The notes under the pieces were generated by a model that made no database searches, was not told the DNA's origin, and worked only from the letters and a program-made list of their open reading frames with translations. Source: Burkholderiaceae bacterium (GTDB lineage: Bacteria; Pseudomonadota; Gammaproteobacteria; Burkholderiales; Burkholderiaceae_E). From it: 64,000 nucleotides of DNA. A program made the translations under genes and the position numbers. Positions 17,419-26,343 of this stretch are shown piece by piece (the first letter of the stretch is position 1; each line of letters begins with the position of its first letter). The stretch spans positions 1 to 64,000 of the forward strand of contig JAMLIS010000005.1 of NCBI GenBank assembly GCA_023954015.1. Reading direction: 5' to 3'.

Positions 17419-18612
17419 TCAGCCGGCCCGCAGCGCACGCAACTGCAGCGCGAGCGTCCCGAGCCCGGCCATCAGCGCGACGGCGGCGATCCAGCCGCCG
17501 ACCCACGGCGCGCTCGACGCCAGCGCGAGCAGAACGACCGACAGCGCGGTGGCGACGACCCGGCGCGTCACCGTGCCGGCCGAGTCCGAGGGTAGCAGCG
17601 AAACGATCCAGTCGGCGATGCCGATCGCGGCTGCGACCCACGCCAGCGGCAGCAGCATCAGGTAGACGAGCAGCAGCGTCAGGCCGAGCGGGATTCCGAT
17701 CACCGTGACGAGCGACAGCACGACGACGATCGGCGTGCAGACGAGCACGACGAAGCCGACCGCCAGCGACAGTCCGGGCCGCTGTCGCAGCGACGCGGCA
17801 ATCGTCGCGGCTGCGCGCGGCACCAGCGCGACGACGATCGCCGCGAGCAGCGTCAGTCCGATCGTCCACAGCACCCACAGGACGGTGCCGAGGCCGCGCA
17901 TCGATCGCCGTACGTCTTCGCGCGCGAAGGCCGCATGCGGGCGCTCCACCGATTCCGCGACCTGGGCCGACGGATCGCGCTGCAAAGGCTCGTCGCTGCG
18001 ATAGCGAAGGCTGCCGTCGATGCGTGCACGCGGGCCGAGCGAGATGCTGCCGGCGGTGACGTCGGCGTCGCCGCCGATGCGCGCGTCGATCAGCACGCTG
18101 CCGGCCGCGGCGACGAACGAGCCGTCGACGTCGCCGCGAAGCTCGGCCCGGCCCGCAGCGACCGTCAGGTTTCCTCCGATGCGCGCCGACGGTTCGACGC
18201 GCACGTGACCGCCCGCGAGCCGCGCGTTGCGCTCGACCGGCCCGGCAAGCGACAGGCTGCCGGCTGCGGCGTACGTCGAGCCGCCCACCGGGGCGTCGAG
18301 CCGCAAGGTGCCGCCGGCGACGATCGCGTCACCGGCCACCGGCGCTTCGACGTCGACGCTGCCGCCCGCGGCGAACAGATCGCCGTCGACCGGCGCGCGC
18401 TCGACGACGCCGGCTCCGGCGACGAAGCGGTCGGGCGCCACCGCGGCGGAGGCGGCGGGGTACGCGATCGAGCAGAGTGCCGTGACGGCGACTACGCCGC
18501 CCACCCGCCACGGGACGCGCGCGCGCGTCCCGCGCGTGCGAACCGGGCGCAACCGGTGGCGGGCGGGCAGCCGGGCCTGCAGCGCCCGGGCGGTGAGCGC
18601 GGCGATGTTCAG
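17419..18612 (-). CDS. Bactofilin-like (polymer-forming) repeat protein with C-terminal membrane segments
   Basis: After a hydrophobic leader ('[19 protein letters not shown]') comes a run of short beta-helix-like repeats such as '[27 protein letters not shown]' cut into 17-19 residue units. That resembles polymer-forming bactofilin domains. The C-terminal 180 residues hold about four transmembrane helices. The start is unclear: no ATG fits. A CTG at 18612 overlapping the upstream stop would couple translation, and the first plausible GTG is at 18504. It may form a scaffold at the membrane. The function is not established. Confidence 0.62.
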   Translation of the reverse strand: MNIAALTARALQARLPARHRLRPVRTRGTRARVPWRVGGVVAVTALCSIAYPAASAAVAPDRFVAGAGVVERAPVDGDLFAAGGSVDVEAPVAGDAIVAGGTLRLDAPVGGSTYAAAGSLSLAGPVERNARLAGGHVRVEPSARIGGNLTVAAGRAELRGDVDGSFVAAAGSVLIDARIGGDADVTAGSISLGPRARIDGSLRYRSDEPLQRDPSAQVAESVERPHAAFAREDVRRSMRGLGTVLWVLWTIGLTLLAAIVVALVPRAAATIAASLRQRPGLSLAVGFVVLVCTPIVVVLSLVTVIGIPLGLTLLLVYLMLLPLAWVAAAIGIADWIVSLLPSDSAGTVTRRVVATALSVVLLALASSAPWVGGWIAAVALMAGLGTLALQLRALRAG

Positions 18613-18896
18613 TGAGCCGCTTCCTTCTCGGTGCCGCCGAGCACGTAGCGCAGGCATTCGGCGACGCCGGCCGAAGACAGCGTCTCGCCGGCGCGAGGCG
18701 TCATCATCAGCACGGTCGTGTGATTCTCGCGTCGCGATTCGCAGGCGCCGATCTTCGAGCATTCGCCCGACGGGCACGACCACCAGCTCAGCGACTTGCA
18801 CGCGTGGACCGCATCGAGCACCTGTTGCCCGGTATGCGAATCGTCGTCGATGCGCACCTGCAGCTGCACGCCCTGGCCTTCGATACGGAAGCTCAT
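18609..18896 (-). CDS. Conserved hypothetical cysteine-containing small protein
   Basis: A 95-residue protein I do not recognise. The middle holds '[19 protein letters not shown]', three closely spaced cysteines beside two tryptophans, and a fourth cysteine lies near residue 81. I chose the ATG at 18896 because a very strong ribosome site (AAGGAGGAATC) sits immediately before it. An ATG at 18911 would place that site inside the gene. The 3' end abuts the bactofilin-like gene. The cysteine cluster could bind a metal ion, but no known domain is evident. Confidence 0.65.
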   Translation of the reverse strand: MSFRIEGQGVQLQVRIDDDSHTGQQVLDAVHACKSLSWWSCPSGECSKIGACESRRENHTTVLMMTPRAGETLSSAGVAECLRYVLGGTEKEAAH

Positions 18897-19058
18897 GATT
18901 CCTCCTTGCACCGCGCGATCCGCCGGCGCCGGAACAACGCCCAGCTGGAGACTCTAGTCCAACTGGCGGTGGCGTCAATCACCGATCGAGCGATGCCGAC
19001 CGGCGGCTGGCGGCGTTCCCGCGCTTCAGATTCCCCGGCCGTTTCCGATAAGGGCGGA

Positions 19059-20645
19059 ATGCGACTTCGACTCCCTCGCTTCGAACGGATCGGTTCCCGG
19101 CTGGGCGCCGGCTTCGGCGTGGTGCTGGCGATCAGCGTCGCGATGGCACTCGCCGCCGGCCAGCAGCTGTCGAACATCCAGCGGCACGACGACGAGAATG
19201 CGCGCCACGTCGAGCGCATGCAGATCGTCGACCGCTGGTCGGCGCTGGTGCGCACCAACCTGGATCGCGCGCTCACCGCGACGCGGATGGATGCGGCGAC
19301 GAGCGGCGACGAGGCGTCGGGCCTGCGGCTGAGCCGGCTGCGCGGCCAGCTGAACGAGGACATGGCGCAGACGGCGGCGCAGACCGAAGCGCTCCAGGCG
19401 CAGGTGGCGGCGCTTTCGGACGAACGCGCCCTGGCCGAACGCATCGCGCGGGTGAATGCCGATCGCGCCGAGTTCGTCCGGGTGCGCGCGCAGGTGCGCG
19501 ACGACATCCTGATGGGCGAGGACGCACAGGCCGTCGACGCCAGGCTCGTTCCGCTGGCCGAATCGATGATCGCCTCGCTCGATGCGCTCGGCCAGGCGCT
19601 CGAGCAGCGCAGCGCCGCTGCGCAGTCGGCGTTGCAGCGTTCCGTACGGCAGGCTGCGACCCTGCTGGCGGCGATCTGCGCCGCCGGGATCGCGATCGGT
19701 GCATTCATCGCCTGGCGAACGAGCCGTTCGCTGACCGCGCCGATGGCCGAGGCGGTGCGCTTCGCCGAGGCGATCGCCGAGGGCGACCTTTCGCAGTCCT
19801 GCGATTCCGATCGCGCCGACGAGATCGGCGCGCTGCTGCGCCGTCTCGCGCAGATGCAACGGCGCTTGCGCGACACCGTAGCCGCGATCCGGCACAGTGC
19901 CGACTTCATCCGCGCGGCGAGCGCCGAGGTCGCCGCCGGCAACGCCGACCTGAGCGATCGCACCGAGAGCGCCGCCGGAAGCCTGCAGCACACCGCCAGC
20001 GCGATGGCGCAGCTGACCGATGCGGTGGACCAGTCAGCGGACTCGGCGCGCCGCGCCGAGCGCATCGCATCGGCGGCGGCGCAGGCCGCCGAGCGCGGCG
20101 GACAGGCCATGCAGGCCGTCACCGAGACGATGCAGGTGATCGAAGGCAGCGCCCGGCGCGTTTCGCAGATCCTCGCGGTCATCGACGGCATCGCATTCCA
20201 GACCAACATCCTGGCGCTGAACGCTGCCGTCGAAGCGGCGCGTGCAGGCGAGCGCGGACTCGGTTTCGCCGTCGTCGCCGCCGAGGTGCGGTCGCTCGCC
20301 CGGCGTTCGGCCGACGCGGCCGGCGAGATCAAGCGGCTGATCGACGGCAGCGTCGACGAGGTGGAATCGGGCACGCGACTGGTGGGCGATGCCGGAGCCA
20401 CGATGCACGACCTGCTCGCCCGGGTGCGCAGCGTCAGCGAATCGATCGCCGCGATCAGCTCGGCGGCGGGCGAGCAGAGCGGCGGCATCGGATCGATCAA
20501 TTCGGCGATCGCCGAGATCGATCGCGTCACCCAGCAGAATTCCGCGCTCGTCGTGCAGAGCGCATCCGCTGCGCGCGGCCTGAGCGAGCAGGCACAGCAG
20601 TTGTCGGACTCGCTCGCGCGCTTCCGGCTGGAAGCCGCGAGCTAG
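19059..20645 (+). CDS. Methyl-accepting chemotaxis protein
   Basis: A 528-residue chemoreceptor. An N-terminal transmembrane helix (about 12-33) is followed by a four-helix-bundle periplasmic sensor. A second helix near 200-220 ('[18 protein letters not shown]') leads to a HAMP domain. The highly conserved signalling hairpin '[20 protein letters not shown]' lies around 385-405. No pentapeptide tail for CheR/CheB docking is seen at the C-terminus. The ATG at 19059 has AAGGGCGGA upstream. The ligand is unknown. It converges on the sodC gene with four bases between the stops. Confidence 0.9.
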   Translation: MRLRLPRFERIGSRLGAGFGVVLAISVAMALAAGQQLSNIQRHDDENARHVERMQIVDRWSALVRTNLDRALTATRMDAATSGDEASGLRLSRLRGQLNEDMAQTAAQTEALQAQVAALSDERALAERIARVNADRAEFVRVRAQVRDDILMGEDAQAVDARLVPLAESMIASLDALGQALEQRSAAAQSALQRSVRQAATLLAAICAAGIAIGAFIAWRTSRSLTAPMAEAVRFAEAIAEGDLSQSCDSDRADEIGALLRRLAQMQRRLRDTVAAIRHSADFIRAASAEVAAGNADLSDRTESAAGSLQHTASAMAQLTDAVDQSADSARRAERIASAAAQAAERGGQAMQAVTETMQVIEGSARRVSQILAVIDGIAFQTNILALNAAVEAARAGERGLGFAVVAAEVRSLARRSADAAGEIKRLIDGSVDEVESGTRLVGDAGATMHDLLARVRSVSESIAAISSAAGEQSGGIGSINSAIAEIDRVTQQNSALVVQSASAARGLSEQAQQLSDSLARFRLEAAS

Positions 20646-20649
20646 CCGA

Positions 20650-21177
20650 TCACTTCGCGGTGATCACCCCGCAGGCCACCCGGGCGCCCGAGTCGCCCGC
20701 CGGCTGCGAGCGGTAGTCGTCCGCTGCGGCGTGGACCACGACCGCGCGTCCGATCAGGTTGGTGGCGCCGCCGCGCAGCGAAGCGCCGCGGATCGTCGCA
20801 TTGATCCGCGCATTGCCGCTGCTGTCGGCCTGCAGCATCGGCAGGTCGCCGAGGTGGTGTTCGCCCCGCATCGGGTCGCCGTGCGGCTTGCCCGTCGGAT
20901 TGAAGTGCCCGCCGGCGCTGGACGCGTCGGGCGCGCTGCAGTCGCCCTTCTCGTGGACGTGGAAGCCGTGTGCGCCCGGCGTCAGGCCGCTGAAGGCGGC
21001 GGCGACCAGCACGTCGTCGCCGCGCTGCGTTAAATCGACGACACCGCGGGCCGTGTGGCCGAGCGTCGGTGCGAGGTTCGCCTGCGCGCTGGCCTTCGAG
21101 GATCCGCTCCACGGCATCGACGAGCAGCCGGCGATCAGCGCAAGGGCGACGGCAGCGGGGACTGCGGCAATTCTCAT
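20650..21177 (-). CDS. sodC: Cu/Zn superoxide dismutase lipoprotein
   Basis: A 175-residue protein with a lipobox LIAGC (Cys18), so it should be lipid-anchored in the envelope. The Cu and Zn ligands are visible: His73 and His75 in 'GFHVHEKGDC', the bridging His91, metal ligands around His99-His108 and Asp111 (HHLGD), and His149. The active-site arginine is Arg166 in 'GARVACGVI', and the conserved disulfide joins Cys80 and Cys169. It dismutates periplasmic superoxide. It is transcribed alone, tail to tail with the chemoreceptor gene. Confidence 0.92.
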   Translation of the reverse strand: MRIAAVPAAVALALIAGCSSMPWSGSSKASAQANLAPTLGHTARGVVDLTQRGDDVLVAAAFSGLTPGAHGFHVHEKGDCSAPDASSAGGHFNPTGKPHGDPMRGEHHLGDLPMLQADSSGNARINATIRGASLRGGATNLIGRAVVVHAAADDYRSQPAGDSGARVACGVITAK

Positions 21178-21280
21178 GGGACGATTCCTTCGCGTCGGGG
21201 AGGTGCGCGATAGTGTCGCAGGGGAGAAGCGGATAGCCCGGCCGAACGGCCCTGAGCCGACGAGGGCTTTGCGCCGAACT

Positions 21281-21313
21281 CGCGCGAACGTCGCGCGAAC
21301 GTCGCGCGAACGG
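21281..21313. repeat. Three direct 11-base repeats upstream of the UspA gene
   Basis: The unit CGCGCGAACGT occurs three times in tandem (21281-21291, 21292-21302 and 21303-21313, the last ending in G). It lies about 60 bases before the start of the universal stress protein gene, in the region shared with the divergent sodC gene. Eleven bases is one helical turn, so a regulator binding one face of the DNA is possible. Slippage is the simpler explanation. Confidence 0.5.
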
Positions 21314-21371
21314 GCCGGCAGGCAGGCCGGATAGACTCTCGTCCGAATGCGTCCGCTGCGAGGAGTACCGC

Positions 21372-21821
21372 ATGTACGAACGAATACTCGTGCCCCACGA
21401 CGGCAGCGCCACCTCCGCCGAGGCGCTGGCCGAAGCGGTCCGGCTCGCCAAGCTGTGTTCGTCGCGGATGCGGCTGGTCCACGTCGTCGATCCGCTGATG
21501 TACATCACCGGTTTCGAGGTCGGCGCGATCTTCGCCAACGAGATCCTGCCCGGACTCCTTGCCGCCGGCGAGGATCTCCTGCGCAAGGCCCGGGCGCCGA
21601 TCGAGGAGCAGTGCATTCCGGTCGAGAGCGAGGTGATCCAGAGCAGCGGCGAGCGGGTCGCGCGCATCGTCGTCGAGCAGGCGGTATCGTGGAAGGCGGA
21701 CCTGATCGTCATCGGCACGCATGGCCGGCGTGGCGTCGATCGAGTGTTGATGGGCAGCGATGCGGAACTGGTCGCGCGCACCGCACCGGTGCCGGTGCTG
21801 CTCGTGCGCCCGCGCGGTTGA
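21372..21821 (+). CDS. Universal stress protein (UspA family)
   Basis: A 149-residue single Usp domain. It starts with 'YERILVPHDGSATSAEALAEA' and ends with the ATP-binding motif 'GTHGRRGVDRVLMGSDAE' and 'PVPVLLVR'. The G-x2-G-x9-G-S pattern says it probably binds ATP. The ribosome site is GAGGAG before ATG 21372. An amidohydrolase gene follows 23 bases downstream on the same strand, so the two may share a transcript. The precise stress role cannot be inferred. Confidence 0.92.
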   Translation: MYERILVPHDGSATSAEALAEAVRLAKLCSSRMRLVHVVDPLMYITGFEVGAIFANEILPGLLAAGEDLLRKARAPIEEQCIPVESEVIQSSGERVARIVVEQAVSWKADLIVIGTHGRRGVDRVLMGSDAELVARTAPVPVLLVRPRG

Positions 21822-21844
21822 ATCTTCCTTCGGCAGGAGAAGCG

Positions 21845-22723
21845 ATGAACATCGACGAACTCGTTGCGATCGACATCCACACGCACGCCGAGACCTCCAC
21901 GCGCCTGCTGCCCGACGAGGCCGAGGCAGAAGCGCTCGAGGCGCGCGGGCGCTATTTCCGCTACGAGGTCAAGCATCCGACGATCGCGCAGATGGCCGAC
22001 TACTATCGCCAGCGCCGGATCGGCTTCGTCGTGTTCACGGTCGACCAGGAACGCGGGATGGGGATCCGGCGCATCTCGAACGAGGAAGTCGCCGAGTCGG
22101 CGGCCGAGCACGCCGACATCTGCATCCCCTTTGCGAGCATCGACCCGGCGCGCGGCAGGATGGGCGTGCGCGAGGCGCGCCGCCTGATCGAGCACTACGG
22201 CGTCAAGGGCTTCAAGTTCCACCCGATCATCCAGGGTTTCCATCCCAACGACCGCGACGTCTATCCGCTGTACGAGGTGATCGCCGAAGCGGGGCTGCCC
22301 GCGCTCTTCCACACCGGGCAGACCGGCATCGGCGCCGGCATGCGCGGTGGCGGCGGGCTGCGGATCAAGTACGCCAATCCGGTCCTGCTCGACGACGTCG
22401 CCGCCGACTTTCCCGATCTGCAGATCGTCATGGCGCACCCGGCGGTGCCGTGGCAGGACGAGCAGCTGTCGGTCGCGCTGCACAAACCGAACGTCTGGAT
22501 CGACCTGTCGGGCTGGTCGCCGAAATATTTCGAGCCGAAGCTCGTGCAGTACGCCAACACGCTGCTGAAGGACCGCGTGCTCTTCGGCACCGACAATCCG
22601 GTGATCCTGCCCGATCGCTGGCTCGCCGATTTCGAGAAGCTGCCGATCAAGCCCGAAGTGCGTCCGCTGATCATGAAGGAGAACGCCGTTCGCCTGCTGA
22701 AGCTGGTCCGGGCGCGATCCTGA
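21845..22723 (+). CDS. Amidohydrolase-2 family metal-dependent hydrolase or decarboxylase
   Basis: A 292-residue TIM-barrel protein of the ACMSD / resorcylate decarboxylase group. Candidate metal ligands are His-x-His in 'AIDIHTHAE', the histidines of 'FKFHPIIQGFHPND', 'ALFHTGQTG' and 'IVMAHPAVPW', and the aspartate of 'FGTDNPVI'. Members act on carboxylated aromatic or lactone substrates. AGGAG precedes ATG 21845. It follows the UspA gene and precedes the SpmA-SpmB-like gene by seven bases, which suggests one operon. The substrate is unknown. Confidence 0.82.
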   Translation: MNIDELVAIDIHTHAETSTRLLPDEAEAEALEARGRYFRYEVKHPTIAQMADYYRQRRIGFVVFTVDQERGMGIRRISNEEVAESAAEHADICIPFASIDPARGRMGVREARRLIEHYGVKGFKFHPIIQGFHPNDRDVYPLYEVIAEAGLPALFHTGQTGIGAGMRGGGGLRIKYANPVLLDDVAADFPDLQIVMAHPAVPWQDEQLSVALHKPNVWIDLSGWSPKYFEPKLVQYANTLLKDRVLFGTDNPVILPDRWLADFEKLPIKPEVRPLIMKENAVRLLKLVRARS

Positions 22724-22730
22724 AGCTCGC

Positions 22731-24104
22731 TTGAACGCGATCTTCCTGGCGATCGTCGTCGTCGCCTTCGGTACGGCGGCCTGGCGCGAGTTCTTCGCCG
22801 TCGCCGTCGCCGGCGCGCCGTCGCCGATGCAGGCGCTGTCGGCGGCGACGATCGCCTCCGCGACCGACGCGATCACGCTCGCCCTCGGGCTGGTCGGCGC
22901 GATGGCGCTCTTCCTCGGCTTGATGAAAGTGGCCGAGGCGGGCGGCCTGCTGACGATCCTCGCGCGGCTGATCCGCCCGCTGATGACGCGGCTGTTTCGC
23001 GACGTGCCGCCCGAGCACCCGGCGATGGGCGCGATGGTGCTGAACCTGTCGGCCAACGCGCTCGGGCTGGGCAATGCCGCGACGCCCTTCGGCATTCGCG
23101 CGATGCAGGAGCTGGACCGGCTCAATCCGCGTCCGGGAACGGCCACCGACGCGATGGCGCTGTTCCTCGCGATCAACACTTCCAGCATCACGCTGCTGCC
23201 GACGGCGGTGATCGCGCTGCGCGCGTCGGCGGGTTCGAGCGACCCCGCGGGCATCCTGCCGACGACGCTGTTCGCATCGCTGTGCGGAACCGTGGCGGCG
23301 GTGGCCACGGCGTTCGCGCTGGCGCGCTTCTTTCCGGTGAACCCGGACGATGGAGCGACGCCGCCGGCGCGGACGACGGCGAGTCGCGGCGGCGGCGCCG
23401 GCGTAGCGGTCGACGCGTCGAAGGCCGGTGCGCATGCAGCCGGTTGCGCTGCTGGCGCAGACGATTCGACTGCGCTCGCGAACGATTCCGCTGCGGGCGC
23501 AACCGCCTATCCGCTCTGGGCGTCGGTGCTCGCGCTCGCTGCGCTGGCGGCGCTGGTGCCGGTCACCGTCGCCTGGGGGCGGACGATCTCGCCGTGGATC
23601 GTGCCGGCGCTCGTCGCCGGTTTCCTGTGCTTCGGCCTGCTGCGCGGCGTGCGCGTCTACGAGAGTTTCGTCGAGGGCGCGAAGGACGGCTTCGAGGTCG
23701 CGGTGCGGATCATCCCGTACCTCGTCGCGATCCTGGTGGCGATCGGCATGCTGCGCGCGAGCGGCGCGCTCGACGCGATCGTCGGTGCGATCGGCGGCTT
23801 CACCGCGCGCTTCGGGCTGCCCGCCGAAGCGCTGCCGATGGCGCTGCTGCGCCCGCTGTCGGGCTCGGGCGCCTACGGCGTGATGGCGTCGATCATCGCC
23901 GACCCGGCGACGGGGCCCGACAGCTACGTCGGATACCTGGTGAGCACGCTGCAGGGCTCGTCGGAGACGACCTTCTACGTGCTGGCCGTCTACTTCGGCG
24001 CGGTGCAGGTCCGGCGCGTGAGGCACACGCTCGCCGCCGCGTTGACGGCGGACTTCGTCGCGGTGGTTGCGGCGGTGGCGGCCTGCCGGTACGTGTTCGG
24101 CTGA
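22731..24104 (+). CDS. Nucleoside-recognition (SpmA-SpmB fusion) membrane protein
   Basis: A 457-residue protein with two homologous halves. Residues about 1-205 resemble SpmA ('MVLNLSANALGLGNAATPFG', 'FLAINTSSITLLPT') and about 265-457 resemble SpmB ('PYLVAILVAIGMLRASGAL', 'LRPLSGSGAYGVMASI'). A 55-residue Ala/Gly/Asp-rich linker joins them. In Bacillus the two are separate spore maturation proteins. Here, in a non-sporulating lineage, they are fused and probably act as a transporter or gate. The start is a TTG at 22731 seven bases after the amidohydrolase stop. Confidence 0.82.
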   Translation: MNAIFLAIVVVAFGTAAWREFFAVAVAGAPSPMQALSAATIASATDAITLALGLVGAMALFLGLMKVAEAGGLLTILARLIRPLMTRLFRDVPPEHPAMGAMVLNLSANALGLGNAATPFGIRAMQELDRLNPRPGTATDAMALFLAINTSSITLLPTAVIALRASAGSSDPAGILPTTLFASLCGTVAAVATAFALARFFPVNPDDGATPPARTTASRGGGAGVAVDASKAGAHAAGCAAGADDSTALANDSAAGATAYPLWASVLALAALAALVPVTVAWGRTISPWIVPALVAGFLCFGLLRGVRVYESFVEGAKDGFEVAVRIIPYLVAILVAIGMLRASGALDAIVGAIGGFTARFGLPAEALPMALLRPLSGSGAYGVMASIIADPATGPDSYVGYLVSTLQGSSETTFYVLAVYFGAVQVRRVRHTLAAALTADFVAVVAAVAACRYVFG

Positions 24105-24200
24105 GAACGCATTGACATCCGCATCAGACCGGGGAAGCCGGTCGCCCAGCTGATCCCCGGAGCGCAGCGACGAGGCGCTGCAACGCGCCGCAATCGCCGT

Positions 24201-24248
24201 AGGCGTTCCGCTCGTCACGGCCGAAGGCGTTCCGCTCGCCACGGCAGA
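24201..24248. repeat. Two direct 24-base repeats upstream of the TPP riboswitch
   Basis: The unit beginning AGGCGTTCCGCTCGTCACGG is repeated once (24201-24224 and 24225-24248) with three mismatches. It sits between the SpmA-SpmB-like gene and the riboswitch, in the region where the promoter of the transporter transcript should be. No coding frame uses it. Confidence 0.5.
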
Positions 24249-24302
24249 CGCGTCCCGCTAGCGCTGCATCGGATACACTACCCTCGCGCGTCATCGCGCA
24301 CT

Positions 24303-24390
24303 TGCTGGGGGTGCTGCCTGCGGGATTCGTCCCGGCGGCGGCTGAGAAAGTCCCTTCGAACCTGTTGAGGTAATCCTCGCGCAGGGAAGC
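24303..24390 (+). promoter_or_regulatory. TPP riboswitch (THI element)
   Basis: The conserved blocks of the thiamine pyrophosphate aptamer are all present in order. They are GGGGGTGCTGCC, GGCTGAGAAAGTCCC, TTCGAACCTG and GGTAATCCTCGCGCAGGGA. The aptamer ends directly before the ATG at 24392, and its last segment AGGGAAG is also the only good ribosome site for that gene. Ligand binding would therefore hide the ribosome site and shut off translation when TPP is plentiful. The downstream gene is a CytX-type transporter, a known target of this riboswitch class. Confidence 0.93.
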
Positions 24391-24391
24391 C

Positions 24392-25678
24392 ATGACGAAC
24401 ACCGTCCGCAACACCGCACTCGTCCCGCTGACCGAAGCCGAACGCCTGTTCGGCTGGCGGGATCACGCCGCGCTCTGGCTGAGCCTCGGCGTCGGCCTGC
24501 TGGTGATGCAGGTCGGCGCCTATCTGGTGCCGGCCATGGGAACGCGCGCCGCGCTCGTCGCGATCGTCGCCGGCTCGCTGATCGGCTCGGGGCTGCTCGC
24601 CTGGACGGCGAAGATCGGCTGCGACAGCGGGCTGTCCAGCGCGGGGCTGATGCACGCCGCCTACGGCAGCCGCTTCGCGCGCCTGCCGGTGTTCCTGAAC
24701 GTCGTGCAGCTGGTCGGCTGGACGACCTTCGAGCTCGTCATCATGCGCGACGGCACGATCGCGATCGCCCGCGAGGCCGGCTGGCTCGGCGCATCGTTCT
24801 GGCCGATCGCCGTCACGCTCGCCTGGGGCGCGCTGCTGGTCGCCCTGCTCTCCGGCTCGATGGTGCGGCTGGTGCGGCATTTCGTCGGCCGCTACGGACT
24901 GCCGCTCGTCGTGCTGTCGCTGCTGTGGCTGAGCTGGCAGTTTCTCGGTCGCGCGCAGGAGATCGGCTGGTCGACACTGTGGAACCGCCCCGGTGACGGC
25001 GGCATGAGCACGCTGTCGGCGCTCGATCTCGTCATCGCAATGCCGATCTCGTGGCTGCCGCTGGTGGCCGATTTCGCACGCCACGGTCGCGACGGCGCGA
25101 GCGCGCTGCGCGGCACCTGGTTCGGCTACGCGATCGCCAACATCTGGTGCTACGCACTGGGCGTGCTGGTCGCGCTCACGGTTCCGTCCACTGACCTCGT
25201 CGCGGCGCTGCTGCTCGCGCAGGGCGGACTCGTCGCGCTCGGGCTGATCTTGATCGACGAGGTCGACAACGCCTACGGCGATCTGTACTCGGGATCGGTC
25301 GCCAGCCACAGCCTGCTGCCGCGCATCGGACAGCGCAGCTGGGCGATCGCGCTCGCCGTCGGTTGCACGCTGCTCGCGCTGGTGCTGCCGATGCACAGCC
25401 TCGAGCCCTTCCTGCTGATGCTCAGCTCGGTGTTCGTGCCGCTGTACGGCGTCATTCTCGGTCGCCTGGGTGGCGCCGACGATGTCGCCGCGCGCGTCGG
25501 CGCGGTCGGCGTGAACGGCGGCGCGGTCGCCATCTGGCTGCTCGGCGTTGCGGTCTTCCATCTGTCGGGCAGGTTCACGCCCGAACTCGGCTCGGCGCTG
25601 CCGACGCTCGCGCTCACCTTCGTATTGGCCTGGCTCACGCGCGGCGCCACCGGCTTCGCGAGCCCGCGAGCAGCGTGA
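24392..25678 (+). CDS. cytX: CytX-type hydroxymethylpyrimidine/thiamine-precursor transporter (NCS1 family)
   Basis: A 428-residue membrane protein with about twelve hydrophobic segments. NCS1 features are 'GWRDHAALWLSLGVG' near the start, 'SGLSSAGLMHAAYGSRFARLP' and 'MPISWLPLVADFARHGRDG'. The thiamine pyrophosphate riboswitch directly before its start supports uptake of a thiamine precursor, most likely hydroxymethylpyrimidine. The name CytX follows the family placement plus the riboswitch. The downstream methyltransferase-like gene overlaps it by GTGA. Confidence 0.87.
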   Translation: MTNTVRNTALVPLTEAERLFGWRDHAALWLSLGVGLLVMQVGAYLVPAMGTRAALVAIVAGSLIGSGLLAWTAKIGCDSGLSSAGLMHAAYGSRFARLPVFLNVVQLVGWTTFELVIMRDGTIAIAREAGWLGASFWPIAVTLAWGALLVALLSGSMVRLVRHFVGRYGLPLVVLSLLWLSWQFLGRAQEIGWSTLWNRPGDGGMSTLSALDLVIAMPISWLPLVADFARHGRDGASALRGTWFGYAIANIWCYALGVLVALTVPSTDLVAALLLAQGGLVALGLILIDEVDNAYGDLYSGSVASHSLLPRIGQRSWAIALAVGCTLLALVLPMHSLEPFLLMLSSVFVPLYGVILGRLGGADDVAARVGAVGVNGGAVAIWLLGVAVFHLSGRFTPELGSALPTLALTFVLAWLTRGATGFASPRAA

Positions 25679-26184
25679 ACGAGCGCCCTCGCGAGCCCGT
25701 CCCGCGCGAACGATCGTCGTCGATCGACCGGATCGAGTTGGTCGTGCCGCCGCCGGCCGTGACACTCGCGGTCGGCGTGCTGATGTGGGGGCTGGCGCGG
25801 TGGTTGCCGCAGCTCGACTTCGGGTTGCCGGCGCGCGGCCTGCTGGCGTCCGCGCTCGCGCTCGCCGGCGTAGCTCTCGTCGCGGCCTGCGTGCTGCAGT
25901 TTCGCAGCGCGGGAACGACGGTGAATCCGACGAGGCCGGCAAGGGCGTCCGCGCTCGTCGACCGCGGCGTCTACCGCTTCAGCCGCAACCCGATCTACCT
26001 GGGCGACGCGCTGATTCTCGTCGGCTGGGGCCTGTGGCTCGCCAACTTCGCCTCGCTCGCGGCCATCGCGCTGTTCGTCGTCTACCTGAACCGCTTCCAG
26101 ATCGAGCCCGAGGAGCGCGCGCTGCAAGCGAGCTTCGGCCAGGCGTACGACGCGTATCGGGCTCGCGTGCGGCGCTGGATCTGA
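25675..26184 (+). CDS. Isoprenylcysteine carboxyl methyltransferase (ICMT)/PEMT family membrane protein
   Basis: A 169-residue protein with about four hydrophobic helices. The SAM-binding signature of this membrane methyltransferase family is 'GVYRFSRNPIYLGDALILVGWGLW', followed by 'FQIEPEERALQASFGQAYDAYRARVRRWI'. The GTG start at 25675 overlaps the transporter stop by four bases. It would be co-translated and may also fall under TPP control. The methyl acceptor is unknown; bacterial members are often annotated only by fold. Confidence 0.83.
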   Translation: MNERPREPVPRERSSSIDRIELVVPPPAVTLAVGVLMWGLARWLPQLDFGLPARGLLASALALAGVALVAACVLQFRSAGTTVNPTRPARASALVDRGVYRFSRNPIYLGDALILVGWGLWLANFASLAAIALFVVYLNRFQIEPEERALQASFGQAYDAYRARVRRWI

Positions 26185-26343
26185 GAACGTGTGAACCAAT
26201 CGTCCATGCCCGTCTCGCGCGCCAGGAAGCGCCCGCTCTTCGTTGCAAATGCTCGCCATATCTACCGATATGGCTGCGCTTTGCGCCTCGATCGGACGCT
26301 TCCTGGCGCGCTTTCCGGTCACGGCCGATTGGTTCACACGTTC
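26185..26343. repeat. 159-base imperfect palindrome with three nested perfect stems
   Basis: The outer arms GAACGTGTGAACCAATCG (26185-26202) and their exact reverse complement (26326-26343) enclose a second perfect pair of 15 bases, GCGCGCCAGGAAGCG (26217-26231) with 26297-26311. A central hairpin GCCATATC-TACC-GATATGGC lies at 26255-26274. The internal loops are nearly symmetric, 14 and 14 bases, then 23 and 22. It begins directly at the ICMT gene stop. It could be a decayed inverted duplication, a MITE-like element, or the source of a long RNA hairpin. I see no target-site duplication and no second copy in the window. Confidence 0.85.
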
